Both the position numbers and the translations under genes were made by a program. This document shows, piece by piece, positions 18,159 through 28,225 of a stretch of 64,000 nt of DNA. Numbering within the stretch: position 1 is the stretch's first letter; each line of letters begins with the position of its first letter. Source of the stretch: Chitinophaga nivalis (GTDB lineage: Bacteria > Bacteroidota > Bacteroidia > Chitinophagales > Chitinophagaceae); NCBI RefSeq assembly GCF_025989125.1, contig NZ_JAPDNR010000001.1, positions 910,203 through 974,202 of the forward strand. Direction: 5' to 3'. The notes below the pieces were generated by a model. It ran no database searches, was not told where the DNA came from, and worked only from the letters and a program-made list of their open reading frames with translations.

Positions 18159-19876
18159 GCATGCTCAGATTAAAAACGAAGATCACCCTGGGAGTATTAT
18201 TCCTTTACATCATGCTGCTGCTGGTGAGCATATTGGGTTACTATTATCTGAACCGGCTGAATGTAAAAGCGAAAGTGATCCTGGTGGATAATTATGAGTC
18301 GCTGGAATATGCCAAAAATATGCTGGTAGCACTGGAAGAGCTGCCTGTGAACAGAAAGGCAGCCCTGGATTCTTTTGCAGCCAACCTGCAACGGCAGCAA
18401 CGCAACGTAACAGAAAAGGGCGAAGAGCAGGCCACAGCGGCTGTGCAACGCATATTTACGCATTTGTCCAACGATGCTACGGGCGGTACGGCAGATATAT
18501 CAGCCCTGAAGAAGAACATCTATGTAATCATGGATGTGAACATGAACGCCATTGTGGGCAAGAATGAACGGGTGAAAAAAACAGCTGATAATGCCTTATT
18601 GTACATCGCCATCATCAGCGGTATCTGTTTTCTGTTGGGCTTTACCTTTGTGTATAACTTCCCCGGTTATATTGCCAACCCCATTCATGCACTGACAGAA
18701 GCGATTAAAAGTATTGCCGACAAACAATACAGCAAACGGCTGTATTTCAAATCCGGCGATGAGTTCGGAGAGCTGGCCACCGCCTTTAATACCATGGCGC
18801 AGCGGCTGGATGAATACGACCATAGCAACCTGGCGCGTATCATGTTTGAAAAGCAACGGGCAGAAGCTGTGATCAGCAGCCTGAAAGATGCGACTATCGG
18901 CTTTGATGCCAAAAATATTATCCTGTTTGCCAATACACAGGCGCTGCAATTATTGAATATTCCGGAGAAGGAACTGATAGGACAACCGGCAGCAGCGGTT
19001 TCCGAAAGGAATGACCTGTTGCGTTTCCTGATTAATACACAGGAGAATGCCCCCCTTAAAATAGTGGTAGATGGAAAGGAATGTTTCTTTACCCGGGAAA
19101 CTTCTGATATACAATATGAAGAAAAACGTATAGGCTATGTCGTTATACTCCGTAACATTACTACCTTCAAAGAACAAGACATTGCCAAAACCCATTTTAT
19201 TGCTACGATTTCCCATGAATTAAAAACACCGCTGGCGGCATCTGATTTCAGTATTAAGTTGCTGGAAGATGAACGGACCGGTCATCTGAGCGATGAGCAG
19301 AAAGAATTGGTGGGCAGCCTGAAACAGGACAATCGCCGCATGATAAAAATTGTCAGCGAACTGCTGGACCTGTCGCAGGTGGAAAGTGGTAACATTCAGT
19401 TGCAACCGCAGCCGGTTACTGCCCTGAACATCGTACAATACGCCCTGGATACGGTACAGAAGCAAGCTACCCAGCAAGAGGTAACGATACAGCTCCAGGT
19501 ACCGGATACCTTACCGCGGGTACTGGCAGATGTAGAAAAAACAGCATGGGTACTGGTGAACCTGCTGACCAATGCCATTCGTTATTCGGCCCGGTCATCT
19601 GCTATAGAACTAACGGTTACGGATACCGGAACAGATATGTTGTCGTTTACCGTACGGGATTATGGAAAGGGTATCCCTGCTGCTTTCCGGGAGCGTATCT
19701 TTGAAAGATTTTTCCAGGTGCCTGGTATGAAAGGACATAAGGGGAATGGGCTGGGACTGGCCATTTCCAAAGAATTTATTGAAGCGCAGGGCGGCATGAT
19801 TGGGGTGAGTAGTGAAGAAGGAAAAGGCAGTCGTTTTTACTTCACGTTACCGATAGCACCCCTGGGAACTGTTTAA
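18155..19876 (+). CDS. Membrane sensor histidine kinase (HAMP-PAS-HisKA-HATPase) paired with split KdpD
   Basis: A 573-residue inner-membrane kinase. One helix near residues 8-30 (GVLFLYIMLLLVSILGYYYL), a periplasmic segment of about 110 residues, a second helix (LYIAIISGICFLLGFTFVY), HAMP, then a PAS domain (around residues 230-330), the HisKA box FIATISHELKTPL with His354, and an HATPase domain with VNLLTNAIRYS and GNGLGLAISKEF. It overlaps the kdpD-type gene by 4 bases, so the pair likely acts as a two-piece KdpD. No response regulator follows: the next gene is on the other strand, and the two stop codons share TTAA. Confidence 0.93.
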   Translation: MSMLRLKTKITLGVLFLYIMLLLVSILGYYYLNRLNVKAKVILVDNYESLEYAKNMLVALEELPVNRKAALDSFAANLQRQQRNVTEKGEEQATAAVQRIFTHLSNDATGGTADISALKKNIYVIMDVNMNAIVGKNERVKKTADNALLYIAIISGICFLLGFTFVYNFPGYIANPIHALTEAIKSIADKQYSKRLYFKSGDEFGELATAFNTMAQRLDEYDHSNLARIMFEKQRAEAVISSLKDATIGFDAKNIILFANTQALQLLNIPEKELIGQPAAAVSERNDLLRFLINTQENAPLKIVVDGKECFFTRETSDIQYEEKRIGYVVILRNITTFKEQDIAKTHFIATISHELKTPLAASDFSIKLLEDERTGHLSDEQKELVGSLKQDNRRMIKIVSELLDLSQVESGNIQLQPQPVTALNIVQYALDTVQKQATQQEVTIQLQVPDTLPRVLADVEKTAWVLVNLLTNAIRYSARSSAIELTVTDTGTDMLSFTVRDYGKGIPAAFRERIFERFFQVPGMKGHKGNGLGLAISKEFIEAQGGMIGVSSEEGKGSRFYFTLPIAPLGTV

Positions 19877-22821
19877 CAAGCCATAATGTGTTCTTCGATG
19901 AGGGGTGCATATTTGTTATATGTTGCTATCAGCTCTTCGAGACGGGCAGGCAGGGTGTCGAGATTTTCTGTGAGGGTGGCGTCCCTTTCTATGCTATGGG
20001 CAATGGTGACGGCTTCCCGCATGCCTACGATATCGAGGTTGCCTTTCAGCTGGTGGGCAATGATAAAAGCCTGGTTCCAGTTTTCTTCCCGGATAGCGGC
20101 ATATAGTTCTGCAAATTTTACCGGTACGCTTCTCAGGAGGTCTTCCAGCAGTACCCGGATATTTTCACTGTTGCCAGACATGATTTTATAGACAGTATTG
20201 AAATTAACAGGTCCCTGTGAGGCGTTGGCAGCAACCGGCCGGGCTACATAATCAGCTACCTCCTCTCCCATTCCTTTCTGGATTTTATAAAACAGTTCTT
20301 CGGGTTCAAAGGGTTTGGAGATGTAATCATTCATGCCGGCTTCCAGGCAACGTTCCTTCTCTCCTTTGATAGCAGAAGCTGTCATGGCAATGATACTGGC
20401 GGTAATGCCCTGTTGCCGCATGGCGCGGGTGGTCTGGTAACCATCCATGCCGGGCATCTGGATATCCATGATAATGCAGTCGTAGGTTTTGTGTCGCAGC
20501 ATCTGGAGGGCGGTTTCACCATCGCTGACCACATCGGTACGGGCGCCGGCATTGCGCAGGGTATGGAAAGCTACCTGCTGATTGATATCATTATCTTCTA
20601 CCACCAGTATTAATTTTCCGGCGAGGGCTTTATCCTGCGTGGCATGTTTTTGCGGATCTTTCTTTTGCTGGGTCGCAAACAGATCTTTGGTAAAAGGTAA
20701 TTCAAAATAAAAAACAGATCCTTCGTTGATATTGCTTTCTACCCGGATAATGCCGTCCTGGAGGGCAATCAGGTGTTTACAGATGGCCAGTCCCAGGCCG
20801 GTGCCACCAAACTTGCGGCTGCTGCCGGTATGTGTCTGGGAGAAACTTTCGAAGATAGAAGCCTGTTTTTCCGGTGGAATGCCGATGCCGGTATCTTTTA
20901 CGGTAAAGCCAATGCGGATGGTGGAGCGGTCTTTATCTTCTCCGGCCAGACATATTTTTACCCGGATACTGCCGGCTACTGTGAATTTGATGGCATTCTC
21001 CACAATGTTTACCAGGATCTGATTCAGTCTTACCTCATCGCCCAGTAAATAGGCAGGAATATTATCATCTATCTCCTGATAAAAAGACACGCCTTTTTGT
21101 TCCGCCTGTAATTTTAAAGGGAACAATACCTGGTTAATGACTTCAAACAGCTCGAATGGTTCATGTAGCAGTTGTAGTTTGCCTGCTTTTATTTTAGAGA
21201 AGTCGAGGATATCGTTGATAATCACCAACAGGTTACTGGCAGAGGTTTTTATGCCCATGACATAATCAATCTGCGTAGGCGTAAGCTGTTGTTGCTGGAT
21301 GAGCAGATTGGTCATACCAATGATACCGTTCATGGGTGTACGGATTTCGTGGCTCATATTGGCCAGGAATATCTCCTGGGAATTGACGGCTTCTTTGGCT
21401 ATTTTATTGGCTTTTTCGATGCCGGCGATATAGTTTACTTTTTCTGTGAGGTCTTGTCCGATGCCGCAGACGCCGATCATTTCGCCGGCATTGTTGCGAA
21501 GCGGGAATTTGGTGATGAGGAAGTGATAGGTTTTATCTTTTACTTCGATGGTATCATCCATTTTAAACCGGTTGCCGGTGCTCATCACCTGCCGGTCCAG
21601 CTCTGCATAGCGGGCTACCCAGGTATGATGGGATAATTCCGCATCTGTTTTACCAATGATATCATCTTTATCTACCTGCATGATTTCCGTAAAGCGGTTA
21701 TTGACCAGCAGGTATTTGCCGGGCATATCTTTCACAAACATCATGGAAGGCATAAAGTCGATGATGGCTTCCAGGCGTTTTTGCAGGTATTCTACTGTGG
21801 CATCATTTCTTTTTTCGCTGTCTATATCCCGGACGATACATTGGAACTCTTTTAGCTTACCATCTTCGCGGCGTACAATAGAAGTGAGTTGTTCTACCCA
21901 GCGTTTTGCGCCTGTTTTGGTAATGATTTCAAACTCCCGGGAAGAATAGTCCTGCCCTTCTTCTACCTGTTGCCGGTAGAAGGTATCCAGGTTTTCAAAT
22001 ATATCTTCTTCCAGAAAGAGGGAGTAATGTTTGCCTATGAGGGCGGTATGTGAATAGCCGGTGATGTCAGCAACACCTTTGCTGACGTAGGTAAAGAGGC
22101 CGTTGGTGTCGGTGGTAAAGAGGATGGGCTCCATTTCCTCGGTGAGTCGTTTGAAAGACTGCTCACTCTTTTGCAGCTGGTTGGACCAGTTTCTTAATTT
22201 TTCGAAGAGCCGGAAAATGTACCGGGCTTCTCCGCCCAGGAGGATCAGTATGAGGAGGCTGGCCAGTACCATGGACCAGAAAGAATACCGGGTATAGTAG
22301 GCGTCTTTGTCGATGCTTTGGATGAGGAGCGTCCGTTCTGTTTCCAGGAAGGTGCTTACCAGTTGCTGCAGCCGGAGGCGTAGTTGTTGTCCTTTGGGAG
22401 CGGTAATGAGTTGTCGGGCTTTGGGCAGGTTGGTGGTGGCGGTTTGTAATATTTCCTGGTTGTAGGCTATTTTTTCCCGGAGGATGTGTTGGATGGATAA
22501 CAGTACTTTCTGGCTGGGGGGACTGAGGCTAACCATTTGCATGAGTTGGTGCAGGGCCCGTTGCATGCTGTCTGGTGGCTGAAATCCCAGTGGGGGAAGT
22601 TTTTGCTGATCCATGAGCAGCATATCCCGGATGCTGGTGGTATAGCTGTTATCAAGTGCCGCAATGCTACGGGCTTTATCTATAATGAGATTACTGTTTT
22701 TAATAGAAGTAGCTGCATCCCTTGTTCTTTTCTGAACCATCCATGCATAAAACACGAAGACACATAGTGTTATCAGCACCACTACTACGAGGACAATGAC
22801 GGTATTTGCGATTTTCTTCAT
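19873..22821 (-). CDS. Hybrid sensor histidine kinase (PAS-PAS-HisKA-HATPase-REC-HPt)
   Basis: A 982-residue inner-membrane hybrid kinase. Helix near the N-terminus (VIVLVVVVLITLCVFVFYAW), a periplasmic part, a second helix around residue 185, PAS domains (ITGYSHTALIGKHYSLF; then a second with a PAC motif), HisKA FLANMSHEIRTPMNGIIGM with the phospho-His near residue 490, HATPase GGTGLGLAICKHLI, a receiver domain with MDIQMPGMDGYQTTRAM (Asp near 783), and a C-terminal HPt domain with IIAHQLKGNLDIVGM (His near 922). This is a full phosphorelay ending in HPt, so a separate response regulator must exist elsewhere. No operon partner is next to it. Convergent with the kdp operon; the stop codons overlap. 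Confidence 0.93.
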   Translation of the reverse strand: MKKIANTVIVLVVVVLITLCVFVFYAWMVQKRTRDAATSIKNSNLIIDKARSIAALDNSYTTSIRDMLLMDQQKLPPLGFQPPDSMQRALHQLMQMVSLSPPSQKVLLSIQHILREKIAYNQEILQTATTNLPKARQLITAPKGQQLRLRLQQLVSTFLETERTLLIQSIDKDAYYTRYSFWSMVLASLLILILLGGEARYIFRLFEKLRNWSNQLQKSEQSFKRLTEEMEPILFTTDTNGLFTYVSKGVADITGYSHTALIGKHYSLFLEEDIFENLDTFYRQQVEEGQDYSSREFEIITKTGAKRWVEQLTSIVRREDGKLKEFQCIVRDIDSEKRNDATVEYLQKRLEAIIDFMPSMMFVKDMPGKYLLVNNRFTEIMQVDKDDIIGKTDAELSHHTWVARYAELDRQVMSTGNRFKMDDTIEVKDKTYHFLITKFPLRNNAGEMIGVCGIGQDLTEKVNYIAGIEKANKIAKEAVNSQEIFLANMSHEIRTPMNGIIGMTNLLIQQQQLTPTQIDYVMGIKTSASNLLVIINDILDFSKIKAGKLQLLHEPFELFEVINQVLFPLKLQAEQKGVSFYQEIDDNIPAYLLGDEVRLNQILVNIVENAIKFTVAGSIRVKICLAGEDKDRSTIRIGFTVKDTGIGIPPEKQASIFESFSQTHTGSSRKFGGTGLGLAICKHLIALQDGIIRVESNINEGSVFYFELPFTKDLFATQQKKDPQKHATQDKALAGKLILVVEDNDINQQVAFHTLRNAGARTDVVSDGETALQMLRHKTYDCIIMDIQMPGMDGYQTTRAMRQQGITASIIAMTASAIKGEKERCLEAGMNDYISKPFEPEELFYKIQKGMGEEVADYVARPVAANASQGPVNFNTVYKIMSGNSENIRVLLEDLLRSVPVKFAELYAAIREENWNQAFIIAHQLKGNLDIVGMREAVTIAHSIERDATLTENLDTLPARLEELIATYNKYAPLIEEHIMAC

Positions 22822-23104
22822 GGGTTTTCGCAGACTTAAATAAAAGATATATTCAAGGGTATTAAGGGATCAGGTAACAGATTCTCTCTTCAAATTAAGT
22901 ATATTTTATGCCATTATCGTTATTCATCTTGTTCAATATAATTTGGTTATCAGGGAAAGAATAGGCCTATCAATATTACTTTTTGTGTAACTTCCCGCCG
23001 GTTAGGCGAGCTGGTAAATATGTTTTTGCAATATTTTAACCAATTGTTTTACAATCATTCCATTAAATTTGCCTAATATTCTTTTTCCTAAGTATGTATA
23101 TTTT

Positions 23105-23809
23105 ATGAAGAAAATAATTTTTACCCTTGGTTTGATAGCTGCAGCTATGGGCGTTTTTGCACAGGATGGCGGCTCGCCGATGAATAAAGCGGTGAACAGG
23201 GCTACCCATTCGAGGGATTTTCTGATGATACAACTGGCCTATGATGGATGGTCCGGTGCCCCTGACAATGTAAAGACAGGGTTCAACCGCGGCTTCAACG
23301 TAGCCCTGATGTACGATGTTCCCTTAAAGAATTCGCCTATCAGTCTGGCTGCAGGTCTGGGTGTCAGCACCAGTGGTGTGTTTCTGAAAGATAACATCAT
23401 GGACATCTCAGGAAAATCTAACCGCAACACGGCTTCTTTCCCTGCCAATAATAATGCATACAAGAAATTCAAAGTAGCGACCACTTATGTGGAGTTACCA
23501 ATTGAAATACGTTACCGCAGTGTACCGGATAATGCCAACAAAGGCTTCAAAGCAGCCATCGGTATGAAAATCGGCGCATTGGTAGATGCACATACAAAAG
23601 GTAAGAATACCGGTGCCAATGGTAGCAAAAACATTGACAAGGTGGCCAACAAAGGTTTCTTTAACCCATGGCGTTTTGCCGCTACGGCTCGTGTAGGTTA
23701 TGGTAACTTCGCTGTATTTGGCGCCTACTCGCTCAACACCTTATTAAAAGATAACAACAATATCGATATCAGACCATACCAGATTGGTATCTGTATCAGT
23801 GGCCTGTAA
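23105..23809 (+). CDS. Outer-membrane beta-barrel protein
   Basis: A 234-residue secreted protein from the ATG at 23105, which gives signal peptide MKKIIFTLGLIAAAMGVFAQ; a start 12 codons upstream is less likely. The mature chain shows barrel-type strands (FLMIQLAYDGWSG, SLAAGLGVSTSGVFLKD, VGYGNFAVFGAYSLNTLLKD, IGICISGL at the end). It resembles the PorT/OmpW-like small barrel families of Bacteroidota; no specific function. The 283 bases between the hybrid kinase and this gene contain no other feature I can support. Confidence 0.78.
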   Translation: MKKIIFTLGLIAAAMGVFAQDGGSPMNKAVNRATHSRDFLMIQLAYDGWSGAPDNVKTGFNRGFNVALMYDVPLKNSPISLAAGLGVSTSGVFLKDNIMDISGKSNRNTASFPANNNAYKKFKVATTYVELPIEIRYRSVPDNANKGFKAAIGMKIGALVDAHTKGKNTGANGSKNIDKVANKGFFNPWRFAATARVGYGNFAVFGAYSLNTLLKDNNNIDIRPYQIGICISGL

Positions 23810-23833
23810 GATTACAGCTTACATCTCATAAAA

Positions 23834-23903
23834 ATTACGCATGGTAAAACAGCGGCTGGCGGATGATTTCCGCACCAACTGTTCTGCCATGCGTAATGTT
23901 TTT
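23834..23903. terminator. Bidirectional terminator between convergent genes
   Basis: ATTACGCATGG at 23834 pairs with CCATGCGTAAT ending at 23897, with A- and T-rich flanks on either side. It lies between the stops of the beta-barrel gene (23809) and the enoyl-CoA hydratase gene (23944). Confidence 0.7.
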
Positions 23904-23943
23904 ATGGCATCACCCCTGGTGATGCTGTAATATCACTCCTTCC

Positions 23944-24720
23944 TCAGGCGCCTGCAAAGGCCGGTTTCCTTTTTTCCAGGAATGCCTGTATCCCTTCTGC
24001 ATTATCGACCGAATTACCGGCAATATCCTGGCAGTACGCCTCATACTCCAGTGCCGCATCCAGGTTTTCGGTCATGCCTTTGGTCAGCATCTTTTTCATC
24101 AGGGCAATGGCTTTCGTGGGGGCGCTGGCGTAATAGGCTGCTTCTGCCTGTACCGCCTCATCCAGTTCGGCATCCGGTACTACTTTGTTGACCAGTCCCA
24201 TTTGCAGGGCTTCTGCCGACGTGATCTTCGTGGCTTTGGTAGCCAGTTCAAAAGCACGGTGGTAGCCTACGGTGCGGGGCAGGAAATAGGAAGAACCAGA
24301 ATCCAGTACCAGGGCTATATTTACGAATATCTCAATCATGGAGGCACTTTCGGCGGCAATAATCATATCGCAGGCCAGGGCGAGGGAACATCCGGCGCCG
24401 GCAGCCACCCCATTGAGCCGGCATATAACCGGTTTGGGCATATTGCGGATCGCCCGGATAATAGGATTGTACCGTTTGTGCAGCGACTCACTCAGATTTC
24501 GTTTACCTGCTGCCATAGAAGCTTTCAGATCTTGCCCGCTGCTAAAGGCTTTGCCGGCACCGGTAAGTACCACCACTCTTACAGCAGCATCCTTTTCTAC
24601 CTGTTTCAGGGCATCCTGCAGTTCGTAGCTGAGGGGATCATTAAAGGCATTGTATACTTCCGGTCTGTTCAGGGTGATGGTGGCAATACCATCTTGAATA
24701 TCCAATAATAAAGCTGTCAT
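23944..24720 (-). CDS. Enoyl-CoA hydratase/isomerase family protein (PaaG-like)
   Basis: A 258-residue crotonase-fold enzyme. The start at 24720 (MTALLLDIQDGIATITLNRP) is the canonical one. Motifs: NAFND, GAGKAFSSGQDLK, the oxyanion-hole region NGVAAGAGCSLALACDMIIA, and C-terminal ALEYEAYCQDIAGNS. The last stretch is typical of PaaG (2-(1,2-epoxy-1,2-dihydrophenyl)acetyl-CoA isomerase) and close relatives. No other phenylacetate genes are visible nearby, so a general fatty-acid or aromatic-CoA isomerase or hydratase role is equally possible. Cytoplasmic. It follows the S9 peptidase gene by 101 bases on the same strand. Confidence 0.88.
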   Translation of the reverse strand: MTALLLDIQDGIATITLNRPEVYNAFNDPLSYELQDALKQVEKDAAVRVVVLTGAGKAFSSGQDLKASMAAGKRNLSESLHKRYNPIIRAIRNMPKPVICRLNGVAAGAGCSLALACDMIIAAESASMIEIFVNIALVLDSGSSYFLPRTVGYHRAFELATKATKITSAEALQMGLVNKVVPDAELDEAVQAEAAYYASAPTKAIALMKKMLTKGMTENLDAALEYEAYCQDIAGNSVDNAEGIQAFLEKRKPAFAGA

Positions 24721-24821
24721 GATATGGAATTTTGGTGGTGAGATCAATCGTGGAAGGAAAAAGGCGCAGTGGCTATTGGGGAAGTGGCCACTGCGCTGTA
24801 TGATATTGATAGAACGTGATA

Positions 24822-26849
24822 CTACAGGGTTTCTTTCAGCCAGCTGAAAAATTCCCGCTGCCATACCACACCATTCTGTGGTTTCAGCACCCAGTGGTTT
24901 TCTTCCGGGAAGTACAGCAACTTGCTTTTGATGCCTTTCAGCTGTGCCAGCTGGAAGGCTTGCAGGCCCTGTTCAATGGGAACGCGGAAGTCGATACCCC
25001 CCTGAATGATCAGGATAGGTGTATTCCACTTGTTGGCGTATTCGCTGGGATTGTAGTGTTTATAGGTGTTGGCATTGGCCGGATCCCAGTAAGCACCCAG
25101 GTCCCAGTTGGCAAACCACAGCTCTTCGGTGGTACCATACCAGCTTCTCAGGTCAAAGAGACCATCGTGGGAAATAAAGGTTTTGAAGCGGTTTTCGTGT
25201 ATGCCAGCCAGCATATATACGGAGTAGCCGCCATAACTGGCTCCTACAGCGCCTAAGCGGCTTTTATCCACAAAGCTTTCCTTGCTTACTTCGTCGATGG
25301 CACTCAGGTAGTCGCGGATAGGCTGGCCACCCCAGTCTTTGCTGATAGCGGCATTCCATTCTACGCCATGTCCGGGCATCCCTCTTCTGTTGGGAGCTAC
25401 TACGATATAGCCCTGTGCTGCCATCAGCTGGAAGTTCCAGCGATAGGAATAGTACTGCGACAGCGGGGACTGTGGTCCACCCTGGCAATACAGGAGCGTT
25501 GGATATTTTTTAGCAGGATCAAAATCCGGTGGATAGATGACCCAGGTCAGCATTTCTTTACCGTCGGTGGTTTTTATCCAGCGTTTTTCTACTTTAGACA
25601 GGCCTATTTTTTCATAGGTAGCTTTATTGACGTTGGTCAGCGCAGTGATAGCTCCTTTCTGCAGATCTACGGTAAACAGTTCGGCTGCATGGTTCATATC
25701 CGTGCGGGAAACCACGAGGGTATTGCCGGATTGCGCTACGATGCCATTGACATCGAAATCGCCGCTGGTTACCTGGCGTATATGCTTTTCCGTTGTCTGG
25801 GCAGGATCTTTCTGCAGGCTGATTTCCAGCAGTTGTTCGGTGCCTTTGATAACTGCCAGGAAAAAGATTTTTTTACTGTCGTTGCTGAAACTTACTGCGG
25901 AAGCGGTACCATCCCAGTTTTTGGTAATGTTGGTTTTTACACCGGTAGCGCGGTTCAGGATGATGACATCATTTTTATCGGCTTCAAATCCGTCGTTGGC
26001 CATGCTCAGCCAGGTGAGGTGTTTGCCGTCCTGGCTAAAGGCCGGAGCGGTATCGTACCCCATCATGCCTTCAGACAGGTTGCGGGTTTTCTGCGTAGCC
26101 AGGTTGTATTCGTATATATCGGTATTGGTGCTGATCGCGTAATCTTTACCGAATTTCTTTTTGCATACATAAATGATGCTTTGGCCATCGGGGCTCCAGA
26201 TCAGGTCTTCGGCGCCACCGGAAGGCATCTGCGGGCAATCGTAGGGCTCACCGGCCATGATGTCTATTGGTGCGCCTACTTCGCCGTTGTTGTACGTAGC
26301 ATAGAATACGTGCTGGAAACTGCCGTCTTCCCAGGTATCCCAGTGCCGGTAGTTGAGGTTGTCGTATATCTGTACGTTGGATTTGGTCAGGTCGGGGTAA
26401 TGATCGGCGCCGCTGACCTTCTTCACTTTTACTTCTTTGGAAAAGAGGATATGCTTACCATCCGGTGCTATCCGGATATTTTGCATACCGCCTTCTACTT
26501 TTGTTTTCTGCACCGAGTTAGTGCCGTCAGCATTCATCTCCCACCACTGTCCTTTCAGGGAGAAGCCGATTTTATTACCAGGTAAGATGGCAACATCTCC
26601 TTCTGCGCCGGGAGTGTTTGTCAGTTGTTGCGGGGTGCCGCCGGCCAATGGAATGGCATACAGGTTTTTTTCTCCTTTGTTGTCAGCCAGTTTCACCTGG
26701 GATACGCCATAGATAACGGTTTTGCCATCGGCGCTCACCGCTTCTCCGCTTACCCTGCCCAACTGCCATAGCAGTTCCGGGGTCATTTTGTCCTGGGCTA
26801 CTGTCATAGTCGAAATAAATAATCCTGCCAGTAAAAAAGGTTTATACAT
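24822..26849 (-). CDS. Secreted S9 family (prolyl oligopeptidase-type) serine peptidase
   Basis: A 675-residue peptidase with signal peptide MYKPFLLAGLFISTMTVAQ. Residues 25-420 form a beta-propeller with WD/PD40-like repeats (SADGKTVIYG, APDGKHILFS, SPDGQSIIYV, SQDGKHLTWL), and the C-terminal 250 residues are the alpha/beta-hydrolase with GAVGASYGGYSVYM (nucleophile Ser), an Asp region (ILIIQGGIDFRVP) and His in the ENHWVLK stretch. It is a dipeptidyl-peptidase/acylaminoacyl-peptidase relative acting in the periplasm. Divergent from hflX; no partner gene. Confidence 0.92.
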   Translation of the reverse strand: MYKPFLLAGLFISTMTVAQDKMTPELLWQLGRVSGEAVSADGKTVIYGVSQVKLADNKGEKNLYAIPLAGGTPQQLTNTPGAEGDVAILPGNKIGFSLKGQWWEMNADGTNSVQKTKVEGGMQNIRIAPDGKHILFSKEVKVKKVSGADHYPDLTKSNVQIYDNLNYRHWDTWEDGSFQHVFYATYNNGEVGAPIDIMAGEPYDCPQMPSGGAEDLIWSPDGQSIIYVCKKKFGKDYAISTNTDIYEYNLATQKTRNLSEGMMGYDTAPAFSQDGKHLTWLSMANDGFEADKNDVIILNRATGVKTNITKNWDGTASAVSFSNDSKKIFFLAVIKGTEQLLEISLQKDPAQTTEKHIRQVTSGDFDVNGIVAQSGNTLVVSRTDMNHAAELFTVDLQKGAITALTNVNKATYEKIGLSKVEKRWIKTTDGKEMLTWVIYPPDFDPAKKYPTLLYCQGGPQSPLSQYYSYRWNFQLMAAQGYIVVAPNRRGMPGHGVEWNAAISKDWGGQPIRDYLSAIDEVSKESFVDKSRLGAVGASYGGYSVYMLAGIHENRFKTFISHDGLFDLRSWYGTTEELWFANWDLGAYWDPANANTYKHYNPSEYANKWNTPILIIQGGIDFRVPIEQGLQAFQLAQLKGIKSKLLYFPEENHWVLKPQNGVVWQREFFSWLKETL

Positions 26850-27034
26850 GATGTAAAAAGGTTGTTTTGGATCTTATAAATGTAAAAAGAGATTTTGGGA
26901 TTGCAGACATTAAAGGGGGCAGCGGTAGAAAAACAGCATATTGCAGCGGGTCTGTGCAGCATCTCCGCAGCCGGACGGGGTCACTCCGTAAATCCCTAAA
27001 TTCTACCTAATTTTGCTGCAAATTCTGAAATACA

Positions 27035-28225
27035 TTGATCGAGAAAAAACAAGTGGTACAAACGGAAGAAAGAGCTGTCATTGTGGGTGTTATTACCCGG
27101 GAGCAATCGGAGCGTCAGGTACAGGAGTTCCTGGACGAGCTGGTGTTCCTCGCAGAGACAGCAGGCGCCGTGACCATCAAACGCTTTACCCAAAAGCTGG
27201 GACATCCTGACCGGGCCACTTTTGTAGGTAAGGGAAAGCTGGAAGAAATTCATCAGTTTATAGCAAGCCGTAATATTTCCGTGGTCATCTTCGACGATGA
27301 GCTGACCGGATCTCAGATCGCCAACATCGAAAAGGTGTTGAAGGTAAAAGTGATCGACCGGAGTGACCTGATCCTGGATATCTTTGCCCGCCGCGCCCGT
27401 ACGGCACAGGCCAAAGTGCAGGTGGAACTGGCGCAGTACCAGTACATCCTGCCCCGCCTGCGTGGTATGTGGAGCCACCTGGAACGTCAGGGAGGCGGTA
27501 TCGGCAGCAGAGGTCCCGGTGAAACCGAGATTGAAACAGACCGTCGTATCGTAAAAGACAAAATAGCGCTCTTACGTAAACGGCTGCTGGAAATCGACAA
27601 ACAAGCCCTCACGCAGCGCAAGGAACGGGGTGAATTTATCCGCGTAGCCCTCGTAGGCTATACCAACGTAGGTAAAAGCACCATCATGAACCTGCTGAGT
27701 AAAAGTGAAGTGTTTGCCGAAAATAAACTGTTCGCTACCCTGGATACCACCACCAGAAAAGTAGTATTTGAACAAACACCCTTTTTGCTGAGCGATACGG
27801 TAGGATTTATCCGTAAACTGCCGCATCACCTGGTAGAAAGCTTCAAATCCACCCTGGATGAAGTAAGGGAAAGCGACATTTTAATGCATGTGGTAGACAT
27901 TTCACATCCGCAATATGAAGAGCAGATTGAAGTGGTAAACCGCACCTTGCAGGAGCTGAAAGCCTTTGAAAAGCCAACTATCATGATCTTCAACAAAATG
28001 GATCTGTATGAGGCCAACACCTTCGACGAATGGCTGGGAGAAGACGTGAAACAGGACATTCTGACTGGTCTGAAACAGCACTGGGATGTTAAAACCAACG
28101 GTAACTGCGTATTCATCTCTGCACTGGAAAAAAGAAATATTGAGGAACTGCGTAAAACCATTATGGATAAAGTGGCTCAGCTGTATAAGGAACGTTATCC
28201 CTATAAAACTGAATTCTTCTACTAA
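27035..28225 (+). CDS. hflX: GTPase HflX, ribosome-splitting factor
   Basis: A 396-residue GTPase. The best start is TTG at 27035 (MIEKKQVVQTEERAVIVGVI), because no ATG lies near and the following residues are family-conserved. Motifs: glycine-rich linker ERQGGGIGSRGPGETEIETD, G1 VALVGYTNVGKSTIMNLL, G3 SDTVGFIRKLPHHLVESFKS, and G4 NKMDLYE. HflX binds the 50S subunit and splits stalled ribosomes, mainly under stress. Its stop shares one base with the ATG of the Rieske gene, so the two are coupled. Confidence 0.95.
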   Translation: MIEKKQVVQTEERAVIVGVITREQSERQVQEFLDELVFLAETAGAVTIKRFTQKLGHPDRATFVGKGKLEEIHQFIASRNISVVIFDDELTGSQIANIEKVLKVKVIDRSDLILDIFARRARTAQAKVQVELAQYQYILPRLRGMWSHLERQGGGIGSRGPGETEIETDRRIVKDKIALLRKRLLEIDKQALTQRKERGEFIRVALVGYTNVGKSTIMNLLSKSEVFAENKLFATLDTTTRKVVFEQTPFLLSDTVGFIRKLPHHLVESFKSTLDEVRESDILMHVVDISHPQYEEQIEVVNRTLQELKAFEKPTIMIFNKMDLYEANTFDEWLGEDVKQDILTGLKQHWDVKTNGNCVFISALEKRNIEELRKTIMDKVAQLYKERYPYKTEFFY

